Assembly (NCBI GenBank): GCA_950022295.1
Contig: OX465596.1
Coordinates: forward strand, 992,001-1,056,000
DNA from: Bromus sterilis
Taxonomy: Eukaryota > Streptophyta > Magnoliopsida > Poales > Poaceae
Length of the DNA: 64,000 nucleotides
Direction: 5' to 3'
Part shown: in pieces, positions 1 through 10,300 of the stretch
Numbering within the stretch: the stretch's first letter is position 1
Layout: every line of letters begins with the position of its first letter
Translations under genes and position numbers: made by a program
Notes under the pieces: model-generated
Told to the model about the DNA's origin: nothing
The model's input: only the letters and a program-made list of their open reading frames with translations
The model's database searches: none

Positions 1-140
1 GGCTATTAATCACCGTTTTGGGTCCCCGTAGTGATTTCCTCCATTGACGAACCCTAGGGTGCATTTACGTGCCGATCATCAACACTCGCAGTTTTGGCCG
101 ATTCTGGCCTGTTTCAAGGGCTATTAATCACTGTTACATG
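1..140 (+). repeat. Class I monomer, subtype A (reference copy)
   Basis: Reference 140-bp unit. Landmarks by monomer position: ATTAAT at 5-10 and again at 123-128; inverted repeat AATCAC (8-13) and GTGATT (31-36); class I signature 'gggtccccgtag' at 20-31; the 10-bp palindrome ACCCTAGGGT at 51-60; 'acgtgcc' at 67-73; and two GGCC sites at 96-99 and 106-109. It carries seven CpG dinucleotides. Subtype A is marked by 'cctcc' at 38-42, 'gccgatc' at 71-77 and 'caaggg' at 115-120. A copies usually open the 9-mer HOR of the left domain, and class I units tend to occur in pairs or short runs throughout the window. Confidence 0.95.
8..36 (+). repeat. Short inverted repeat present in most monomers
   Basis: AATCAC at 8-13 and GTGATT at 31-36 are reverse complements separated by 17 bases, and the spacer itself holds GGGTCCC (20-26), a dyad with one central base. 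The arrangement recurs in nearly all monomers. Units with 'gtaattt' in place of 'gtgattt' (for example starting at 679) lose part of the arm. In units beginning 'aatctccg' the arm is altered, but a different 5-bp pair, CTCCG with CGGAG, becomes possible. Short dyads are reported for many centromeric satellites; any role here is inference. Confidence 0.6.
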
Positions 141-420
141 GGCTATTAATCACCGTTTTGGGTCCCCGTAGTGATTTCCACCATTGACGAACCCTAGGGT
201 GCATTTATGTGCCGGTCATCAACACTCGCAGTGTTGGCCAATTCTGGCCTGTTTCATGGGCTATTAATCACTGTTACATGGGCTAATAATCACCGTTTTG
301 AGTCCCCGGAGTGATTTCCACCATTGCCGAACCCCAGGTTGTATTTACGTGTCGGTCATCAACACTCGCAGTTTTGGCCGTTTCTGGCCTGTTTCATGGG
401 CTATTAATCAAAGTTACATG

Positions 421-560
421 GGCTATTAATCACCGTTTTGAGTCCCCGGAGTGATTTCCACCATTGTCGAACCCCAGGTTGCGTTTACGTGCCGGTCATC
501 AACACTCGCAGTTTTGGCCGTTTCTGGCTTGTTTCATGGGCTATTAATCACTGTTGCATG
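421..560 (+). repeat. Class II monomer, subtype F (reference copy)
   Basis: Example of the second monomer class. It differs from class I at the 'gagtccccggag' stretch (monomer 20-31) and in having 'accccaggtt' where class I has the ACCCTAGGGT palindrome, so the dyad and its CCTAGG site are lost. Subtype F is further marked by 'ttgtcgaac', 'gcgttta', 'gccgtttctggcttg' and here 'ctgttgcat'. Class II makes up the majority of monomers (six of nine in the left-domain HOR). The two classes differ at roughly 5-10% of positions, far more than neighbouring HOR copies differ from each other. Confidence 0.92.
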
Positions 561-678
561 GGCTATTAATCTCCGTTTTGAGTCCCCGGAGTGATTTCCA
601 CCATTGACGAACCCCAGGTTGTATTTACGTGTCGTTCATCAACACTCGCGGTTTTGGCCGTTTCTGGCCTGTTTCATG
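561..678 (+). repeat. 118-bp short monomer, subtype G (reference copy)
   Basis: This unit is 118 bp instead of 140 because one 22-bp unit of the terminal internal duplication is missing. The sequence runs from 'tttcatgag' straight into 'ctattaatcaccg', the start of the next monomer. It begins with 'ggctattaatctccg', where most monomers have 'caccg', and carries 'gcggtttt' in place of 'gcagtttt'. In the left domain G occurs exactly once per HOR. Further right, short units appear singly, in pairs, and once as three in a row (57247-57600 and its copy 61193-61546). Confidence 0.95.
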
Positions 679-958
679 AGCTATTAATCACCGTTTTGAG
701 TCCCCGGAGTAATTTCCACCATTGACGAACCCCAGGTTGTATTTACGTGTCGGTCATCAACACTCGCAGTTTTGGCCGTTTCTGGCCTGTTTCATGAGCT
801 ATTAATCACAGTAAGATGGGCTATTAATCACCGTTTTGAGTCCCCGGAGTGATTTCCACCATTGTCGAACCCCAGGTTGCGTTTACGTGCCGGTCATCAA
901 CACTCGCAGTTGTGGCCGATTCTGGCCTGTTTCATGGGCTATTAATCACAGTTACATG

Positions 959-2196
959 GGCTATTAATCACCGTTTTGGGTCCCCGTAGTGATTTCCTCC
1001 ATTGACGAACCCTAGGGTGCATTTACGTGCCGATCATCAACACTCGCAGTTTTGGCCGATTCTGGCCTGTTTCAAGGGCTATTAATCACTGTTACATGGG
1101 CTATTAATCACCGTTTTGGGTCCCCGTAGTGATTTCCACCATTGACGAACCCTAGGGTGCATTTATGTGCCGGTCATCAACACTCGCAGTTTTGGCCGAT
1201 TTTGGCCTGTTTCATGGGCTATTAATCACTGTTACATGGGCTATTAATCACCGTTTTGAGTCCCCGGAGTGATTTCCACCATTGACGAACCCCAGGTTGT
1301 ATTTACGTGTCGGTCATCAACACTCGCAGTTTTGGCCGATTCTGGCCTGTTTCAAGGGCTATTAATCACTGTTACATGGGCTATTAATCACCGTTTTGGG
1401 TCCCCATAGTGATTTCCACCATTGACGAACCCTAGGGTGCATTTATGTGCCGGTCATCAACACTCGCAGTTTTGGCCGATTCTGGCCTGTTTCATGGGCT
1501 ATTAATCACTGTTACATGGGCTATTAATCACCGTTTTGAGTCCCCGGAGTGATTTCCACCATTGCCGAACCCCAGGTTGTATTTACGTGTCGGTCATCAA
1601 CACTCGCAGTTTTGGCCGTTTCTGGCCTGTTTCATGGGCTATTAATCAAAGTTACATGGGCTATTAATCACCGTTTTGAGTCCCCGGAGTGATTTCCACC
1701 ATTGTCGAACCCCAGGTTGCGTTTACGTGCCGGTCATCAACACTCGCAGTTTTGGCCGTTTCTGGCTTGTTTCATGGGCTATTAATCACTGTTGCATGGG
1801 CTATTAATCTCCGTTTTGAGTCCCCGGAGTGATTTCCACCATTGACGAACCCCAGGTTGTATTTACGTGTCGGTCATCAACACTCGCGGTTTTGGCCGTT
1901 TCTGGCCTGTTTCATGAGCTATTAATCACCGTTTTGAGTCCCCGGAGTAATTTCCACCATTGACGAACCCCAGGTTGTATTTACGTGTCGGTCATCAACA
2001 CTCGCAGTTTTGGCCGTTTCTGGCCTGTTTCATGAGCTATTAATCACAGTAAGATGGGCTATTAATCACCGTTTTGAGTCCCCGGAGTGATTTCCACCAT
2101 TGTCGAACCCCAGGTTGCGTTTACGTGCCGGTCATCAACACTCGCAGTTGTGGCCGATTCTGGCCTGTTTCATGGGCTATTAATCACAGTTACATG
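959..2196 (+). repeat. HOR copy 2, full 9-mer (1238 bp)
   Basis: Canonical copy of the left-domain HOR. Monomers start at 959 (A), 1099 (B), 1239 (C), 1379 (D), 1519 (E), 1659 (F), 1799 (G, 118 bp), 1917 (H) and 2057 (I). The sum is 8 x 140 + 118 = 1238 bp. Class order is I, I, II, I, II, II, II, II, II. The D unit is recognised by 'ccatag', H by 'gtaatttcc' and 'cagtaagat', I by 'cagttgtgg'. Confidence 0.95.
1213..1251 (+). repeat. 22-bp-spaced internal direct repeat within the monomer
   Basis: A perfect 17-bp direct repeat, 'catgggctattaatcac', lies at 1213-1229 and again at 1235-1251, 22 bp apart. The second copy spans the boundary between two monomers. Every 140-bp unit has this arrangement, sometimes with substitutions such as 'caaggg', 'catgag' or 'cttttaat'. 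Every 118-bp unit has only one copy. Unequal recombination or replication slippage between the two copies would interconvert the forms. The paired ATTAAT sites predict a 118 + 22 bp cutting pattern for an enzyme recognising that site. Confidence 0.93.
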
Positions 2197-3433
2197 GGCT
2201 ATTAATCACCGTTTTGGGTCCCCGTAGTGATTTCCTCCATTGACGAACCTAGGGTGCATTTACGTGCCGATCATCAACACTCGCAGTTTTGGCCGATTCT
2301 GGCCTGTTTCAAGGGCTATTAATCACTGTTACATGGGCTATTAATCACCGTTTTGGGTCCCCGTAGTGATTTCCACCATTGACGAACCCTAGGGTGCATT
2401 TATGTGCCGGTCATCAACACTCGCAGTTTTGGCCGATTTTGGCCTGTTTCATGGGCTATTAATCACTGTTACATGGGCTATTAATCACCGTTTTGAGTCC
2501 CCGGAGTGATTTCCACCATTGACGAACCCCAGGTTGTATTTACGTGTCGGTCATCAACACTCGCAGTTTTGGCCGATTCTGGCCTGTTTCAAGGGCTATT
2601 AATCACTGTTACATGGGCTATTAATCACCGTTTTGGGTCCCCATAGTGATTTCCACCATTGACGAACCCTAGGGTGCATTTATGTGCCGGTCATCAACAC
2701 TCGCAGTTTTGGCCGATTCTGGCCTGTTTCATGGGCTATTAATCACTGTTACATGGGCTATTAATCACCGTTTTGAGTCCCCGGAGTGATTTCCACCATT
2801 GCCGAACCCCAGGTTGTATTTACGTGTCGGTCATCAACACTCGCAGTTTTGGCCGTTTCTGGCCTGTTTCATGGGCTATTAATCAAAGTTACATGGGCTA
2901 TTAATCACCGTTTTGAGTCCCCGGAGTGATTTCCACCATTGTCGAACCCCAGGTTGCGTTTACGTGCCGGTCATCAACACTCGCAGTTTTGGCCGTTTCT
3001 GGCTTGTTTCATGGGCTATTAATCACTGTTGCATGGGCTATTAATCTCCGTTTTGAGTCCCCGGAGTGATTTCCACCATTGACGAACCCCAGGTTGTATT
3101 TACGTGTCGGTCATCAACACTCGCGGTTTTGGCCGTTTCTGGCCTGTTTCATGAGCTATTAATCACCGTTTTGAGTCCCCGGAGTAATTTCCACCATTGA
3201 CGAACCCCAGGTTGTATTTACGTGTCGGTCATCAACACTCGCAGTTTTGGCCGTTTCTGGCCTGTTTCATGAGCTATTAATCACAGTAAGATGGGCTATT
3301 AATCACCGTTTTGAGTCCCCGGAGTGATTTCCACCATTGTCGAACCCTAGGTTGCGTTTACGTGCCGGTCATCAACACTCGCAGTTGTGGCCGATTCTGG
3401 CCTGTTTCATGGGCTATTAATCACAGTTACATG
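2197..3433 (+). repeat. HOR copy 3, full 9-mer with a tagged A and I (1237 bp)
   Basis: Same A-to-I order as copy 2 but one base shorter: A reads 'gaacctaggg' in place of 'gaaccctaggg' near 2249. Its I monomer reads 'gaaccctaggttgcg' (T at 3348) where other copies have 'gaaccccagg'. The same pair of private changes recurs in the copy starting at 5910, exactly 3713 bp further on, which marks the two copies as products of one duplication. Confidence 0.94.
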
Positions 3434-4671
3434 GGCTATTAATCACCGTTTTGGGTCCCCGTAGTGATTTCCTCCATTGACGAACCCTAGGGTGCATTTA
3501 CGTGCCGATCATCAACACTCGCAGTTTTGGCCGATTCTGGCCTGTTTCAAGGGCTATTAATCACTGTTACATGGGCTATTAATCACCGTTTTGGGTCCCC
3601 GTAGTGATTTCCACCATTGACGAACCCTAGGGTGCATTTATGTGCCGGTCATCAACACTCGCAGTTTTGGCCGATTTTGGCCTGTTTCATGGGCTATTAA
3701 TCACTGTTACATGGGCTATTAATCACCGTTTTGAGTCCCCGGAGTGATTTCCACCATTGACGAACCCCAGGTTGTATTTACGTGTCGGTCATCAACACTC
3801 GCAGTTTTGGCCGATTCTGGCCTGTTTCAAGGGCTATTAATCACTGTTACATGGGCTATTAATCACCGTTTTGGGTCCCCATAGTGATTTCCACCATTGA
3901 CGAACCCTAGGGTGCATTTATGTGCCGGTCATCAACACTCGCAGTTTTGGCCGATTCTGGCCTGTTTCATGGGCTATTAATCACTGTTACATGGGCTATT
4001 AATCACCGTTTTGAGTCCCCGGAGTGATTTCCACCATTGCCGAACCCCAGGTTGTATTTACGTGTCGGTCATCAACACTCGCAGTTTTGGCCGTTTCTGG
4101 CCTGTTTCATGGGCTATTAATCAAAGTTACATGGGCTATTAATCACCGTTTTGAGTCCCCGGAGTGATTTCCACCATTGTCGAACCCCAGGTTGCGTTTA
4201 CGTGCCGGTCATCAACACTCGCAGTTTTGGCCGTTTCTGGCTTGTTTCATGGGCTATTAATCACTGTTGCATGGGCTATTAATCTCCGTTTTGAGTCCCC
4301 GGAGTGATTTCCACCATTGACGAACCCCAGGTTGTATTTACGTGTCGGTCATCAACACTCGCGGTTTTGGCCGTTTCTGGCCTGTTTCATGAGCTATTAA
4401 TCACCGTTTTGAGTCCCCGGAGTAATTTCCACCATTGACGAACCCCAGGTTGTATTTACGTGTCGGTCATCAACACTCGCAGTTTTGGCCGTTTCTGGCC
4501 TGTTTCATGAGCTATTAATCACAGTAAGATGGGCTATTAATCACCGTTTTGAGTCCCCGGAGTGATTTCCACCATTGTCGAACCCCAGGTTGCGTTTACG
4601 TGCCGGTCATCAACACTCGCAGTTGTGGCCGATTCTGGCCTGTTTCATGGGCTATTAATCACAGTTACATG
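3434..4671 (+). repeat. HOR copy 4, full 9-mer (1238 bp)
   Basis: Complete A-B-C-D-E-F-G-H-I copy with no private tag that I can see. By eye it matches copies 2 and 5 almost base for base, in contrast to the several percent difference between adjacent monomers inside one copy. That is the expected pattern for recent homogenisation at the level of the HOR, not of the monomer. Confidence 0.94.
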
Positions 4672-5909
4672 GGCTATTAATCACCGTTTTGGGTCCCCGT
4701 AGTGATTTCCTCCATTGACGAACCCTAGGGTGCATTTACGTGCCGATCATCAACACTCGCAGTTTTGGCCGATTCTGGCCTGTTTCAAGGGCTATTAATC
4801 ACTGTTACATGGGCTATTAATCACCGTTTTGGGTCCCCGTAGTGATTTCCACCATTGACGAACCCTAGGGTGCATTTATGTGCCGGTCATCAACACTCGC
4901 AGTTTTGGCCGATTTTGGCCTGTTTCATGGGCTATTAATCACTGTTACATGGGCTATTAATCACCGTTTTGAGTCCCCGGAGTGATTTCCACCATTGACG
5001 AACCCCAGGTTGTATTTACGTGTCGGTCATCAACACTCGCAGTTTTGGCCGATTCTGGCCTGTTTCAAGGGCTATTAATCACTGTTACATGGGCTATTAA
5101 TCACCGTTTTGGGTCCCCATAGTGATTTCCACCATTGACGAACCCTAGGGTGCATTTATGTGCCGGTCATCAACACTCGCAGTTTTGGCCGATTCTGGCC
5201 TGTTTCATGGGCTATTAATCACTGTTACATGGGCTATTAATCACCGTTTTGAGTCCCCGGAGTGATTTCCACCATTGCCGAACCCCAGGTTGTATTTACG
5301 TGTCGGTCATCAACACTCGCAGTTTTGGCCGTTTCTGGCCTGTTTCATGGGCTATTAATCAAAGTTACATGGGCTATTAATCACCGTTTTGAGTCCCCGG
5401 AGTGATTTCCACCATTGTCGAACCCCAGGTTGCGTTTACGTGCCGGTCATCAACACTCGCAGTTTTGGCCGTTTCTGGCTTGTTTCATGGGCTATTAATC
5501 ACTGTTGCATGGGCTATTAATCTCCGTTTTGAGTCCCCGGAGTGATTTCCACCATTGACGAACCCCAGGTTGTATTTACGTGTCGGTCATCAACACTCGC
5601 GGTTTTGGCCGTTTCTGGCCTGTTTCATGAGCTATTAATCACCGTTTTGAGTCCCCGGAGTAATTTCCACCATTGACGAACCCCAGGTTGTATTTACGTG
5701 TCGGTCATCAACACTCGCAGTTTTGGCCGTTTCTGGCCTGTTTCATGAGCTATTAATCACAGTAAGATGGGCTATTAATCACCGTTTTGAGTCCCCGGAG
5801 TGATTTCCACCATTGTCGAACCCCAGGTTGCGTTTACGTGCCGGTCATCAACACTCGCAGTTGTGGCCGATTCTGGCCTGTTTCATGGGCTATTAATCAC
5901 AGTTACATG
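4672..5909 (+). repeat. HOR copy 5, full 9-mer (1238 bp)
   Basis: Complete 9-mer, untagged. It starts 3713 bp after copy 2 and opens the second round of the three-HOR super-period (untagged, tagged, untagged). Confidence 0.94.
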
Positions 5910-7146
5910 GGCTATTAATCACCGTTTTGGGTCCCCGTAGTGATTTCCTCCATTGACGAACCTAGGGTGCATTTACGTGCCGATCATCAACACTCGCAGT
6001 TTTGGCCGATTCTGGCCTGTTTCAAGGGCTATTAATCACTGTTACATGGGCTATTAATCACCGTTTTGGGTCCCCGTAGTGATTTCCACCATTGACGAAC
6101 CCTAGGGTGCATTTATGTGCCGGTCATCAACACTCGCAGTTTTGGCCGATTTTGGCCTGTTTCATGGGCTATTAATCACTGTTACATGGGCTATTAATCA
6201 CCGTTTTGAGTCCCCGGAGTGATTTCCACCATTGACGAACCCCAGGTTGTATTTACGTGTCGGTCATCAACACTCGCAGTTTTGGCCGATTCTGGCCTGT
6301 TTCAAGGGCTATTAATCACTGTTACATGGGCTATTAATCACCGTTTTGGGTCCCCATAGTGATTTCCACCATTGACGAACCCTAGGGTGCATTTATGTGC
6401 CGGTCATCAACACTCGCAGTTTTGGCCGATTCTGGCCTGTTTCATGGGCTATTAATCACTGTTACATGGGCTATTAATCACCGTTTTGAGTCCCCGGAGT
6501 GATTTCCACCATTGCCGAACCCCAGGTTGTATTTACGTGTCGGTCATCAACACTCGCAGTTTTGGCCGTTTCTGGCCTGTTTCATGGGCTATTAATCAAA
6601 GTTACATGGGCTATTAATCACCGTTTTGAGTCCCCGGAGTGATTTCCACCATTGTCGAACCCCAGGTTGCGTTTACGTGCCGGTCATCAACACTCGCAGT
6701 TTTGGCCGTTTCTGGCTTGTTTCATGGGCTATTAATCACTGTTGCATGGGCTATTAATCTCCGTTTTGAGTCCCCGGAGTGATTTCCACCATTGACGAAC
6801 CCCAGGTTGTATTTACGTGTCGGTCATCAACACTCGCGGTTTTGGCCGTTTCTGGCCTGTTTCATGAGCTATTAATCACCGTTTTGAGTCCCCGGAGTAA
6901 TTTCCACCATTGACGAACCCCAGGTTGTATTTACGTGTCGGTCATCAACACTCGCAGTTTTGGCCGTTTCTGGCCTGTTTCATGAGCTATTAATCACAGT
7001 AAGATGGGCTATTAATCACCGTTTTGAGTCCCCGGAGTGATTTCCACCATTGTCGAACCCTAGGTTGCGTTTACGTGCCGGTCATCAACACTCGCAGTTG
7101 TGGCCGATTCTGGCCTGTTTCATGGGCTATTAATCACAGTTACATG
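5910..7146 (+). repeat. HOR copy 6, full 9-mer with the same tags as copy 3 (1237 bp)
   Basis: It carries the one-base loss in A ('gaacctaggg', near 5962) and the T in the I monomer at 7061 ('gaaccctaggttgcg'). Both marks lie 3713 bp after their counterparts in copy 3. All nine monomers are present in canonical order. Confidence 0.94.
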
Positions 7147-7824
7147 GGCTATTAATCACCGTTTTGGGTCCCCGTAGTGATTTCCTCCATTGACGAACCC
7201 TAGGGTGCATTTACGTGCCGATCATCAACACTCGCAGTTTTGGCCGATTCTGGCCTGTTTCAAGGGCTATTAATCACTGTTACATGGGCTATTAATCACC
7301 GTTTTGGGTCCCCGTAGTGATTTCCACCATTGACGAACCCTAGGGTGCATTTATGTGCCGGTCATCAACACTCGCAGTTTTGGCCGATTTTGGCCTGTTT
7401 CATGGGCTATTAATCACTGTTACATGGGCTATTAATCACCGTTTTGAGTCCCCGGAGTGATTTCCACCATTGACGAACCCCAGGTTGTATTTACGTGTCG
7501 GTCATCAACACTCGCGGTTTTGGCCGTTTCTGGCCTGTTTCATGAGCTATTAATCACCGTTTTGAGTCCCCGGAGTAATTTCCACCATTGACGAACCCCA
7601 GGTTGTATTTACGTGTCGGTCATCAACACTCGCAGTTTTGGCCGTTTCTGGCCTGTTTCATGAGCTATTAATCACAGTAAGATGGGCTATTAATCACCGT
7701 TTTGAGTCCCCGGAGTGATTTCCACCATTGTCGAACCCCAGGTTGCGTTTACGTGCCGGTCATCAACACTCGCAGTTGTGGCCGATTCTGGCCTGTTTCA
7801 TGGGCTATTAATCACAGTTACATG
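7147..7824 (+). repeat. HOR copy 7, 5-mer deletion version (678 bp)
   Basis: Monomers start at 7147 (A), 7287 (B), 7427 (C/G hybrid, 118 bp), 7545 (H) and 7685 (I). The third unit begins like C ('caccg') and ends like G ('gcggtttt', 'gcctgtttcatgag', short end). An in-register exchange within that monomer removed four monomers (560 bp: 1238 - 678). The crossover lies between the 'caccg' start at 7437 and the 'gcgg' signature near 7513. Confidence 0.93.
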
Positions 7825-9062
7825 GGCTATTAATCACCGTTTTGGGTCCCCGTAGTGATTTCCTCCATTGACGAACCCTAGGGTGCATTTACGTGCCGAT
7901 CATCAACACTCGCAGTTTTGGCCGATTCTGGCCTGTTTCAAGGGCTATTAATCACTGTTACATGGGCTATTAATCACCGTTTTGGGTCCCCGTAGTGATT
8001 TCCACCATTGACGAACCCTAGGGTGCATTTATGTGCCGGTCATCAACACTCGCAGTTTTGGCCGATTTTGGCCTGTTTCATGGGCTATTAATCACTGTTA
8101 CATGGGCTATTAATCACCGTTTTGAGTCCCCGGAGTGATTTCCACCATTGACGAACCCCAGGTTGTATTTACGTGTCGGTCATCAACACTCGCAGTTTTG
8201 GCCGATTCTGGCCTGTTTCAAGGGCTATTAATCACTGTTACATGGGCTATTAATCACCGTTTTGGGTCCCCATAGTGATTTCCACCATTGACGAACCCTA
8301 GGGTGCATTTATGTGCCGGTCATCAACACTCGCAGTTTTGGCCGATTCTGGCCTGTTTCATGGGCTATTAATCACTGTTACATGGGCTATTAATCACCGT
8401 TTTGAGTCCCCGGAGTGATTTCCACCATTGCCGAACCCCAGGTTGTATTTACGTGTCGGTCATCAACACTCGCAGTTTTGGCCGTTTCTGGCCTGTTTCA
8501 TGGGCTATTAATCAAAGTTACATGGGCTATTAATCACCGTTTTGAGTCCCCGGAGTGATTTCCACCATTGTCGAACCCCAGGTTGCGTTTACGTGCCGGT
8601 CATCAACACTCGCAGTTTTGGCCGTTTCTGGCTTGTTTCATGGGCTATTAATCACTGTTGCATGGGCTATTAATCTCCGTTTTGAGTCCCCGGAGTGATT
8701 TCCACCATTGACGAACCCCAGGTTGTATTTACGTGTCGGTCATCAACACTCGCGGTTTTGGCCGTTTCTGGCCTGTTTCATGAGCTATTAATCACCGTTT
8801 TGAGTCCCCGGAGTAATTTCCACCATTGACGAACCCCAGGTTGTATTTACGTGTCGGTCATCAACACTCGCAGTTTTGGCCGTTTCTGGCCTGTTTCATG
8901 AGCTATTAATCACAGTAAGATGGGCTATTAATCACCGTTTTGAGTCCCCGGAGTGATTTCCACCATTGTCGAACCCTAGGTTGCGTTTACGTGCCGGTCA
9001 TCAACACTCGCAGTTGTGGCCGATTCTGGCCTGTTTCATGGGCTATTAATCACAGTTACATG
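7825..9062 (+). repeat. HOR copy 8, full 9-mer (1238 bp)
   Basis: Complete 9-mer. The A unit is untagged, but the I unit carries 'gaaccctaggttgcg' (T at 8977), the same I tag seen in copies 3 and 6. The two tags are therefore separable, which implies recombination or conversion between A and I of a tagged copy. Confidence 0.93.
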
Positions 9063-10300
9063 GGCTATTAATCACCGTTTTGGGTCCCCGTAGTGATTTC
9101 CTCCATTGACGAACCCTAGGGTGCATTTACGTGCCGATCATCAACACTCGCAGTTTTGGCCGATTCTGGCCTGTTTCAAGGGCTATTAATCACTGTTACA
9201 TGGGCTATTAATCACCGTTTTGGGTCCCCGTAGTGATTTCCACCATTGACGAACCCTAGGGTGCATTTATGTGCCGGTCATCAACACTCGCAGTTTTGGC
9301 CGATTTTGGCCTGTTTCATGGGCTATTAATCACTGTTACATGGGCTATTAATCACCGTTTTGAGTCCCCGGAGTGATTTCCACCATTGACGAACCCCAGG
9401 TTGTATTTACGTGTCGGTCATCAACACTCGCAGTTTTGGCCGATTCTGGCCTGTTTCAAGGGCTATTAATCACTGTTACATGGGCTATTAATCACCGTTT
9501 TGGGTCCCCATAGTGATTTCCACCATTGACGAACCCTAGGGTGCATTTATGTGCCGGTCATCAACACTCGCAGTTTTGGCCGATTCTGGCCTGTTTCATG
9601 GGCTATTAATCACTGTTACATGGGCTATTAATCACCGTTTTGAGTCCCCGGAGTGATTTCCACCATTGCCGAACCCCAGGTTGTATTTACGTGTCGGTCA
9701 TCAACACTCGCAGTTTTGGCCGTTTCTGGCCTGTTTCATGGGCTATTAATCAAAGTTACATGGGCTATTAATCACCGTTTTGAGTCCCCGGAGTGATTTC
9801 CACCATTGTCGAACCCCAGGTTGCGTTTACGTGCCGGTCATCAACACTCGCAGTTTTGGCCGTTTCTGGCTTGTTTCATGGGCTATTAATCACTGTTGCA
9901 TGGGCTATTAATCTCCGTTTTGAGTCCCCGGAGTGATTTCCACCATTGACGAACCCCAGGTTGTATTTACGTGTCGGTCATCAACACTCGCGGTTTTGGC
10001 CGTTTCAGGCCGTATTCATGAGCTATTAATCACCGTTTTGAGTCCCCGGAGTGATTTCCACCATTGACGAACCCCAGGTTGTATTTACGTGTCGGTCATC
10101 AACACTCGCAGTTTTGGCCGTTCCTGGCCTGTTTCATGAGCTATTAATCACAGTAAGATGGGCTATTAATCACCGTTTTGAGTCCCCGGAGTGATTTCCA
10201 CCATTGTCGAACCCCAGGTTGCGTTTAAGTGCCGGTCATCAACACTCGCAGTTGTGGCCGATTCTGGCCTGTTTCATGGGCTATTAATCACAGTTACATG
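9063..10300 (+). repeat. HOR copy 9, 9-mer with a chimeric right end (1238 bp)
   Basis: A to F follow the left-domain type. From within G (9903-10020) the sequence changes: 'tttcaggccgtattcatgag' replaces 'tttctggcctgtttcatgag', H (10021) has 'gtgattt' and 'gttcctgg', and I (10161) has 'gcgtttaagtgcc'. These marks are those of the G-H-I trio at 35855-36252 and its relatives. Length and phase are unchanged. This is the right edge of the clean 1238-bp HOR domain. Confidence 0.9.

Larger units (their letters stand above)
1..958 (+). repeat. HOR copy 1, 7-mer deletion version (958 bp)
   Basis: Monomers start at 1, 141, 281, 421, 561 (118 bp), 679 and 819, in the order A-B-E-F-G-H-I. Compared with the standard 9-mer, C and D are missing, exactly two monomers (280 bp), so phase is kept. 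This copy also carries private differences: 'gtgttggccaattc' in B, 'ggctaataat' at the start of E (281) and 'gtcgttcatc' in G. It is therefore more diverged than the copies to its right. Confidence 0.9.

Noticed and set aside
51..60. Telomere-like motif in ACCCTAGGGT
   Set aside because: It resembles CCCTAAA/CCCTAG-type telomere units only over a few bases, occurs once per class I monomer and never in tandem, and many class II units lack it.
1239..1378. ABA-response-like core ACGTGTC in class II monomers
   Set aside because: A seven-base match repeated by tandem amplification, with no gene nearby. There is no reason to read it as a promoter element.
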